From Pseudeuparius sepicola (taxonomy: Eukaryota > Arthropoda > Insecta > Coleoptera > Anthribidae), in assembly GCA_963920635.1 (NCBI GenBank), contig OY987298.1:125435735-125499734 (forward strand): a DNA stretch of 64,000 nt, given 5' to 3'. The first letter of the stretch is position 1. Each line of letters begins with the position of its first letter. Positions 56,379-64,000 of the stretch are shown piece by piece. The notes under the pieces were generated by a model that was given only the letters and a program-made list of their open reading frames with translations, was not told the origin of the DNA and did not search any database. The translations under genes and the position numbers were made by a program.

Positions 56379-59012
56379 CAGGGTGGTCCACTTTTATGTG
56401 GTAGGACTTTAACATTAGATAGAAAAAGATAATCTAAAATGAAAATTTTATATCAACATATATCGGGGAAAGCTTAGTTTCCGAGATACAGGGCGTTGAA
56501 GTGTTGGAAAAAATATGAAGTATTTTTTACACTGTCCGAACCAGTGGAGATATTTAAACCAAATTTGATGTGTAGTACCACCTTTTTGACTACGATATTT
56601 AGTGATAATATGAAGGTCCTGAAATAACCAGTGGTGGAGTTACGGGTTTTCACTATCACTAAATTTAAAAAGTAATTAGTAAGGACCTGTCTCACATCAA
56701 CGTAATTTTTTTTTTCGTAAAGTTCTTTCAATTCTCTACAAAAAGTGTATCTTGACATTTTTTTGTATCTGCCACGGTTGTGTAGTAAATAAATTATTTC
56801 GTTTCCATCTCAGCCTTTTTTGCCTAAAAATGTGTTTTCTAAGATTATTGATAAATATCGCAAGTAACAGAAATTAATTATGGAACACTTATCGGATTCA
56901 GCTATTTTATTTTTAATTTTATGGAAACAATTTTAAAAATAAACTGGCACTTGGTTTGAGGTACATTACTTTATTATCATTTTAACATTTTTATCAAATC
57001 TGTATTATTTCTTAATAATTTTTATAATTCTAAATTTGTAGAATTCTAAATTATACCACGACGAGTAAAACATGATTCTTCCGCCCATAAAATGTTATTT
57101 AAAAATTGTCTTATTTCCTTTGACTACAAAATCCATCGGCAAAATACTAATGTCCTTTCTGCATCGCCGTACTGGTGAAGATAAGTGTGCCATGGAAAAG
57201 AAAATCTTATTGACAGTTATAATCTGTCATCCAGTAGATGAACGTAGCAGCGCCGCAGTTTGTCTTTGTTAATAATTAAAATGCCGTTCCAATTTACAAA
57301 TGAAGAGCAGGCTGACATCCATTTCTGGAGTTGCAAATGGGAACTCTGCGGAAGCAGCCAGAGAATACCGGAGGCGATTTCCAAATAGGCGCCATCCGCG
57401 TCCCTCGGTGTTTGTTAACATGCACCGGCAATTCAGAACTCGCGGTCTGAGAACTAGAATCGTCGAACGAGGAAATGAAAACAATATCCAACAAGTCAGA
57501 CGCAACAATGAGATTCTTCGTGAATTCGATAGGAATCCTACAACAAGTAGCAGAAGAGTGTCAGTGGCCCTACGTGTTTCAAAGTCTGCAATTTTGCGAG
57601 CTTTAAAAAGAGATCACAGGCATGCGTATCATCTACAACCCGTACAAGGTTTAAGGCCCGGCGATGCAGAAAGAAGATTAGTGTTTTGCCGATGGATTTT
57701 GGAGTCAATTGAAGGAAATAGACAATTTTTAAATAACATTTTATGGACGGACGAGTCGTGTTTTACTCGTCGTGGAGTAGTAAACTTTCATAATCAGCAT
57801 ATTTGGGCACAAGAAAACCCACATGCAATCCGGCCAAGAAATTTTCAGGTCGAATTTAGTGTCAATGTTTGGATTGGACTGTACAACCATCATCTGTTTG
57901 GACCCTTTTTTTTGCCACAGCGAGTGAATGGTGACAATTTTTTGGAGTTTTTAGTAGCTGAGCATAATAATATGTGGGAAGACATTCCTTTAAACTTAAG
58001 ATTGTTGGCTTGGTTCCAACTTGACGGCTGTCCTGCACATTTTCACCGAAATGTGAGGAACTGGTTAAATAATAACTTTCCAAATAGGTGGATCGGACGA
58101 GGAGGACCGGTCGCTTGGCCACCACGTTCTCCGGACATAACACCTCCGGACTTCTTCGTATGGGGATTTTTAAAAGAACAAGTCTATGCGACTCCTGTAG
58201 AAACAAGGGAACAACTTATTGATCGTATCAGAAATGCGTAAGATGAATTGAGAAATGGCAATTTAATCGATGCTGTTCAATCCGTTAGGCGTCGAAGTGA
58301 ATTATGTGTGCAACAGAATGGATCACATTTTGAACAATTGTTGAATGTTGTACAAATTTAGAATTATAAAAATTATTAAGAAATAATACTAGATTTGATA
58401 AAAATGTTAAAATGATAATAAAGTAATGTACCTCAAACCAAGCGCCAGTTTATTTTTAAAATTGTTTCCATAAAATTAAAAATAAAATAGCTGAATCCGA
58501 TAAGTGTTCCATAATTAATTTCTGTTATTTGCGATATTTATCAATAATCTTAGAAAACACATTTTTAGGCAAAAAAGGCTGAGATGGAAACGAAATAATT
58601 TATTTACTACACAACCGTGGCAGATACAAAAAAATGTCAAGATACACTTTTTGTAGAGAATTGAAAGAACTTTACGAAAAAAAAAATACGTTGATGTGAG
58701 ACAGGTCTGTACTAATTACTTTTTAAATTTAGTGATAGTGAAAACCCATAACTCCACCACTGGTTATTTCAGGACCTTCATATTATCACTAAATATCGTA
58801 GTCAAAAAGGTGGTACTACACATCAAATTTGGTTTAAATATCTCCACTGGTTCGGACAGTGTAAAAAATACTTCATATTTTTTCCAACACTTCAACGCCC
58901 TGTATCTCGGAAACTAAGCTTTCCCCGATATATGTTGATATAAAATTTTCATTTTAGATTATCTCTTTCTATCTAATGTTAAAGTCCTACCACATAAAAG
59001 TGAACCACCCTG
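56379..59012. mobile_element. Tc1/mariner element with 662-bp terminal inverted repeats
   Basis: CAGGGTGGTCCACTTTTATG at 56379 mirrors ACATAAAAGTGAACCACCCTG at 59012. TA (perhaps TATA) flanks both sides. The inverted repeats extend 662 bp on each side (56379-57040 and 58351-59012), with only scattered differences. The central 1.3 kb carries the transposase. Total 2634 bp. This is the most complete autonomous-type element in the window and a plausible relative of the source for the CAGGGTG foldback elements. Confidence 0.9.
57281..58361 (+). pseudogene. DD41D-type Tc1/mariner transposase, two disruptions
   Basis: The natural start is probably ATG 57281 (MPFQFTNEEQADIHF), the usual start of DUF4817-containing transposases. 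A frameshift between about 57325 and 57345 moves reading into the 313-residue frame beginning at 57300. That frame has GNSAEAAREYRRRFPNRRHP (DUF4817 HTH), a second helix-turn-helix (RRVSVALRVSKSAILRALKR), and DDE motifs ILWTDESCF (Asp151), WFQLDGCPAHF (Asp242) and SPDITPPDFFVWGFL (Asp284). Spacing from Asp242 to Asp284 is 41 residues, as in rosa-like DD41D elements. A TAA at 58239-58241 cuts off the last 39 codons, which stay open to the stop at 58359-58361. The protein cuts and pastes elements with matching ends in the nucleus; this copy is probably inactive. Confidence 0.85.
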
Positions 59013-59124
59013 TATAACAAAAAAACATACTACGTATGGTAGTACCATATCACGGTTTAAATAAAAAAAATTATAAAATCAGATATTTTCCACATGAAAA
59101 TTACCATTGGTCGTTTCGAATAGA

Positions 59125-59351
59125 GTCACGTTCTCTTGGAGGTTAACGTTCACTGTAAATCCAAGTGTCAAAAGACGAAGCCCGACCTGGCCCGCATCCG
59201 ACATTCCCGGCTGAAGCCAATTGAAGGCGGCCTTTGGCGGCATCCAATTAAGGGGAATTATGGGTCTACCGTAAGGGCGGACTGGGCCGCTAATTGCGTT
59301 GCGTATAGGACGCGTGATTTTGCGTTCGCACATGGTTTGCCAAATTAATGG
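59125..59351. other. 227-bp GC-rich element, copy B of a related pair
   Basis: Aligns along its full length to 51809-52035 (GTCACGTTCTCTTGG to CAAATTAATGG). It starts 113 bp from the end of the DD41D element but is not part of it. Divergence by eye is about a quarter to a third of positions, with uninterrupted blocks such as CGCTAATTGCGTTGCGTA. It could be a pair of anciently duplicated regulatory elements or two copies of an old repeat. Confidence 0.55.
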
Positions 59352-60174
59352 AATTATTCGTATGAAGCCGATGTAGATCTGGAAAATATACTGGTACAGT
59401 GGATGTTAAAGAACACAGCACAAATTATACGTAGATACTTTGGGTTCCGTGAAACTGCCCTTGATATATCAACATGTTGTTGTCGGTGCTATAAGGAAAC
59501 TTTTTACCCTTGTTCCATTGCCTACAAAGTATAGGGTAAGTTGGACATACAGGGCCAATAACTGAAAATATCTTCATGTTTTAACTATAAATAGAATATA
59601 TTTCTGATTCATAATAATTGCTGTTGACTTATTCATGGAAGTCATGGAATGTGCCATTAAAAAAAAACATTATTTTCACCATTCCTACTTTCTCTAACAA
59701 TATTTATAGAAACACAGTAAAACTTTAAACAGTCAACAACAACTGTTCCAATATAATGTCGGAAATTTCCTTGTGGCTCAAACAAATCCATTTAATTTTT
59801 AATTGGGTTTTTCGCCACAGGAACCTGAAACAAACTAATTAAAGGATAACTTACCGTAAAAATAGAAAATAATAATCAATTCCCTTCTTACATGTTTCTA
59901 TACTAAAACCATATAGGATAGAAACTAGTGTCTATAGTCTACGGAACACATAATTAATAGATATCTCCATTTTAATTTCAATCATCATATTAGTGTTAAA
60001 AAAGAAGTAATTAAAAGTTTATATGACAGCGCTAAAGCAATTGTTATAATAACACAACATTTGAAGAGGAAATTAAAAGCCTCAAAAACGCATAGGAAAT
60101 CAATGTCAGAACAGTATTATTAGAACAAAAAATAACACTAAGATCGAAGCTAGTTAAACTAAACCATTTAATGA
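59352..60174. other. Unclassified AT-rich DNA
   Basis: No gene or element recognised. Confidence 0.3.
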
Positions 60175-60182
60175 GGTACCAA

Positions 60183-61131
60183 CAGGGCCGTGTTAAGGTA
60201 AAAATTTGCCCGGGGCAAGTTCTTTTTTGGCGCCCCCCCCCCCAAATCAAAATTAAATAAAATATGTATACTAACATATCTCTTTAACTGGACACCAGAA
60301 ATAACATTTCTTAATTTGGTAATACAAGGTTGGCATAATTTATTGTTTTGGGCGCCACCAGGGGCGTATTTAGCATGTCTGGCAGAATTGTCAGTTCTTG
60401 TGACAGAGCGTAACCTTAACCTAGATATTATATGGTTCTAACCGAACTTCGAACAGAAACTATAATTATAGCCTTTTTCTGTTCTTCAAAGAACAGAGTT
60501 TAATGTTAATTTCTATCTACTTACTCAAAATTAGAATTCGTGCGCGTCAAACGTAAATTCTATTGATTACGGTCCTTTCCCCTTATTTCAATATTATCAA
60601 TATGGCCGCCGCTTACGGAATTCTAGGGACATTAAATATTTACCTGTCACAATCTAGTGTACAGTTAAAGAGCGATTTTAGTTTAGTTAGATATTTTTCA
60701 TTTATACTTCACAAGAGCAAATAACTTTTAATTTTTACATTTTATTTTGCACCAGAAAGCAGAACCTCATACCAGAAAGAACATTAATTTTACAACTTAC
60801 AAGATACGAAAATTTGCCACAATAGAAACGACCAGGTTGCTACGTTTTTCTAAACACAGTGTATGGTTGTTTTTTTACGTTTGCCATTTGCCATATCTAT
60901 TCAAATTCAAGTTCAACAAAAACAGTCAAAAACAAGTCTTCATTAAAACAGGGTTTCCTTAGATGCCACATGCGAAATCATCGCCCTAGAAAAATAAAAG
61001 TCGGTAAGTAACTGAAAAATTAAAAAATGTTTAAATGTTTTTTTTGAAGCAGTAAATTATTGATTTTGGCGCCCCTTTGAATAGGGTGCCCGGGGCGAAC
61101 ACCCCCTTCCCCCCCCCTTAACACGGCCCTG
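60183..61131. mobile_element. hAT-like element with perfect 8-bp target duplication
   Basis: CAGGGCCGTGTTAAGG at the left mirrors CCTTAACACGGCCCTG at the right. GGTACCAA occurs on both sides (60175-60182 and 61132-61139). Sub-terminal GCCCGGGGC and GGCGCC words are also mirrored. No transposase remnant is visible in 949 bp. CAGGGGCGTATTTAGC at 60359 resembles a second hAT start, perhaps a nested relic. Confidence 0.85.
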
Positions 61132-61139
61132 GGTACCAA

Positions 61140-62078
61140 GTTCAAAAAATTGCATTTATAAAATTATTTGTGAATGTGCAAAGTTCTATGTTGGGAATAC
61201 CATTTAACGTTCGTTCAAAAGAGCATACAAATTATATGACGCAAAATCAAATTTTAATGTCAAAAATGTGTTAACACTCTTATAAAAATAATCATGGAAT
61301 TTTGTGGGATATAACTAGGTAGTAGGCGAAAAATTAAGGAATCAGCATTTATTTTAGGAAATACTGACAACTGTCTTGCTGAATCTTCCGTGAAATTCAG
61401 TAAAATATTATTGACAGTTATTTAAAGAGAAGTTAGATGTAAGATGGCTATAGGTTATTGTTCTGTTGTCGTGACACTTTGACTTGATATTTATTATTCT
61501 GTCATTTGACTTTGACTTGACATTTTCCTTGAGAGAGGAAAAGGGTTTATTCTCCCAAAGTTGTTGAAGTTATTTTTTGAGTTAACGTTCAAAATTTCGC
61601 TCTTTTAATGTTACGCACTACCTGTCACTACTGTTTAAAGGAGTTGTTAAAAAATGCCACCAGTAACTTGACTACACAGACCACCCACAAAAGTTCATTC
61701 TGTTCGGAAGCGTCGGAACTTAACAAACTCTTATTTGGTCGTAGATAAGCTTACTGGCCTATAATAAAACTGCGAATCTATGATGCGATATTTCCATAAG
61801 ATTGTAGCGGTAACAATTTTCACGTGCAGTAGGTCGATTCTACCTACGCTATCGTGTACCAAGGTACATGGGAGCACGAGGCACGAGTGTGGTAAATTTT
61901 TCACTTTTGATACCCATTGTTTCCAAAATGAAACCTTTGCGGGTATAACTTATATGGGGAAAAAGGTCATAAATTATGACACGCATTTGCCCTTAAAGTA
62001 TCGACTTACTCAGAGTGTTTTAAATTGAAAGTAATTCAGTCTTGATTGGAAACTTCCACAGGCAGAATGTGATGAACC
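61140..62078. other. Unclassified AT-rich DNA
   Basis: Nothing recognised; the 82-codon frame at 61780 lacks a domain. Confidence 0.3.
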
Positions 62079-62275
62079 TGAGTTTCTTCCGGATGGATCC
62101 TGCGTCAGCGAAACTTTTCGTTCCAAGCTTTCGTCCTCGATTGCACGGGACATTTTCGGGACGCGACGATCAGTGAGAGTGAGATCGTCGCGTCCTGAGG
62201 ATGTCCCGTGCAATCGAGGATGAAAGCTTGGAACGAAAAGTTTCGCTGATGCAGGATCCATCCGGAAGAAACTCA
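62079..62275 (+). ncRNA. Candidate hairpin-RNA locus: 93-bp inverted repeat, 11-nt loop
   Basis: Arms 62079-62171 and 62183-62275 pair over 93 bp around the loop AGTGAGAGTGA-type sequence. Five positions differ between the arms. All five (three C-to-T, two A-to-G, comparing the reverse complement of the left arm with the right) become G:U wobbles in plus-strand RNA, and would be A:C mismatches in minus-strand RNA. Each arm read outward encodes the same peptide, MSRAIEDESLERKVSL, T or M, QDPSGRNS, so the arms seem to derive from coding DNA. This architecture fits an insect hpRNA giving siRNAs against a parental gene. Transcription is not shown. Confidence 0.45.
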
Positions 62276-62437
62276 GAAATTAAACAGATTATACACGATG
62301 TGTTCATATGGATTGAGTTGACAGGAGAGGAAACAATTTTATTATTGGCTTTTCGACGAAAAGTCATTCTTTATAAAAAAAATCTGCTAGCCGAAAGAAT
62401 GAGGTTACCATAATATACAAATTTTAGATCAAATGTA

Positions 62438-63790
62438 CAGGGTGGGCCAAATTTGACACTTTTAAAGATAAACTCCTCTCTTTAACGGAGATAGACGAAA
62501 ACTGATATCGGTGTCTGAGGCTCATTTTTTTATGGTAAACTTCAACCGCAAATAGATATCTGTCACCGTTCTTGAGTTACAGGGCGTTTTTCGAAAATGT
62601 GCGTTTTCGAAAAGTGGCCGTAACTGTTTTTGGGTTGAAAATTTTGTGTTTCTGTAAAAATATTCCTAAAGCACTACTTTACGTAGAATACAATACTCTA
62701 CTACATTTTTTCAAGTAAAAAATGATTTTTTAAATGGAGCACCTTGCATATTTTTGCATTTTTTAATACAGCATTAAATTACCATTCCAAAAATATATCT
62801 ATAATTCTTGATGGTTTACCTAAGTTGACGAGAAAATGAAATGCTGTGAAAAATGTTTACTGTTATCTGTCAAATTTTCAGTTAAGCTGTTTTGGCACTT
62901 TAAAGATTTTTCTGTTATTGTGTAATTGATAAACTTTATAACATGAAATGTGAAAGTTATGAAAAATGGGATATGTCTGTTTTATACAATCCCGGGAAAA
63001 TGCAGATGCAACGAGCAATTTATACTACGAGCGGTATCCAGAGAGAATACATCCTTTCAAGGACATTTTTGCGACACAATTTGATTAATAGTGGGCATTT
63101 TGAAAAGGATAGGCTAAAAACGTATGAGTTAAACAGAGATAGGCATTTTCCCCGGATTGTATATCATATGCTATTTTTCATAACTTTCCAATAGGTATAA
63201 TTATAGGTAGGTTATAAAGTTTATAAACTACACAAAAATAGAAAAATCTTTACATTGCCTAAACAGCTTAAGTGAAAATTTGATAGGTAACAGTAAACAT
63301 TTTTCCACGGTTGTTTCATTGTCTCACCGTCCAAAGCCTACTTGTTGAAAGAGCGCGATTTCAATATGTATACACCTGAAATAAAAGCCATTAGTAATTA
63401 ATTGATAACTACTCAAGTATGGAATGGTAATTTTTTGCTTTATTAAAAAATGCAAAAATATACAGGGTGTAGCATTTAAAAAAAAATTCATCGGTAACTC
63501 TTAAAGCATTGACTTGAAAAAAAAATGTAGTAGCAGCATTGGATTCTACGTAAAAAGGTGCTTTAGGATTGTATTTACAGAAACACAAAATTTTCAACCA
63601 GAAAAAAGTTACGGCTACTTTTCAAAAACGCACATTTCCGAAAAACTCAAGAACGGTGACAGATATCGATTTGCGATTTTGCCATTTTGTTTATCATAAA
63701 AAATGAACCTCAGACACCGATATCAGTTTTCGCCTATCTCCGTTAAACATAGGAGTTTGCCTTTAAAAGTGTCCAATTTGGCCCACCCTG
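62438..63790. mobile_element. CAGGGTGGGCC element, family 1 (long copy), 1353 bp
   Basis: CAGGGTGGGCCAAATTTGAC mirrors GTCCAATTTGGCCCACCCTG with TA on both flanks. Pairing continues through GATATCGGTGTCTGAGG and GTTTTCGAAAAGTGGCCGTA over about 500 bp. The shorter 2456-3190 element is a deletion derivative or sibling. Confidence 0.9.
62943..63160 (+). pseudogene. Transposase N-terminal remnant (DUF4817-like), decayed
   Basis: DNA-level match to 3013-3166, including GAGCAATTTATACTACGAGC and CATCCTTTCAAGGACATTTT. The protein frame is now broken: the 83-codon frame at 62943 keeps only ESYEKWDM in the original register before shifting. The downstream LINSGHFEKDRLKTYELN suggests the domain once continued further than in the 2456 copy. 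Confidence 0.5.
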
Positions 63791-64000
63791 TACAGGATGT
63801 TGATACATTAAAAGCACAAAATGATTCAAGAGGGAAGTATCATTATTTGTTATTTTAGACAAAATATTTATAAAAAAAGTCTTTTGTTATCCAAAACAAA
63901 GCCTTAATACAAACTTTAAAACTTTAATTTGGAATTGTATGTTTTTATTTTTAAATTGAACTTACGAAAATTCCAAATGGAAATCAGTCAATAATAATAA
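63791..64000. other. AT-rich flank
   Basis: Nothing recognised. Confidence 0.3.

Larger units (their letters stand above)
53310..57695. repeat. Identical 2192-bp tandem duplication
   Basis: The unit starting GGCCAGAGGCCTCGGC at 53310 recurs at 55502. All compared segments, and all nine open frames on both strands that lie wholly in the unit, are identical at an offset of 2192. The junction has GG shared (GCCGATGG to GGCCAG), i.e. 2-bp microhomology. The unit joins about 877 bp of flank to the left half of the transposon, so it is not a transposition product. It is either a very recent duplication or an assembly artefact. Confidence 0.9.

Noticed and set aside
55844..56758. Frames identical to those at 53652-54566
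   Set aside because: Copies made by the 2192-bp tandem duplication; not conserved genes.

Overview
The window looks like repeat-rich insect nuclear DNA, probably a beetle or hemipteran with a large genome; the exact order is not settled. The reasons are an AT-rich background with frequent TAGGTACCTA-like words, many elements ending in TACAGGGTG, DUF4817-type Tc1/mariner transposase remnants, short tRNA-derived SINE pieces, and no long uninterrupted host open reading frame. I found no intact protein-coding host gene, rRNA or tRNA gene. The best non-transposon signals are about ten GC-rich islands of 150-400 bp without convincing reading frames, which may be regulatory DNA in a gene desert.

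Layout. 0-7 kb: a Copia pol/LTR remnant, poly-G and palindromic relics, three inverted-repeat elements with TA target duplications (2456-3190, 3197-4096, 5870-6354), and a repeat with hammerhead-like cores. 7-13 kb: mostly unclassified AT-rich DNA, one small MITE and a GC island. 13-24 kb: a large foldback element interrupted by a 935-bp palindromic MITE, an element with an 8-bp target duplication carrying a THAP-domain remnant, a 5'-truncated LINE with target duplication, a rearranged foldback cluster and another CAGGGTG element with a GC-rich core. 24-31 kb: a 6.5-kb inverted-repeat structure whose core is two head-to-head arrays of a ~118-bp satellite. 31-41 kb: a decayed hAT element with TCAAG-rich ends, a GAGAC-rich hAT-like end, SINE pieces, a palindromic minisatellite, a second satellite array and two more CAGGGTG elements. 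42-52 kb: a LINE ORF1 remnant, a MITE with GCGCTCTACC repeats, a mariner-like transposase apparently split by an inversion, a further CAGGGTG element and a GC-rich MITE that also occurs at 23.4 kb. 53.3-59 kb: a DD41D Tc1/mariner element with 662-bp terminal inverted repeats and a broken transposase; its left half plus flank is present twice as an identical 2192-bp tandem repeat. 60-64 kb: a hAT-like element with perfect 8-bp target duplication, a 93-bp inverted repeat with an 11-nt loop, and a final CAGGGTG element.

Functionally the window is dominated by one logic. Many non-autonomous foldback elements share TACAGGGTG ends and TA duplications, and some keep the N-terminal DUF4817 piece of a transposase. 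The 56.4-59.0 kb copy carries the most complete transposase of this type but is itself disrupted. The most interesting locus is the hairpin at 62079-62275: all five arm differences are G:U-compatible in plus-strand RNA, which would fit an endogenous hairpin-RNA locus.
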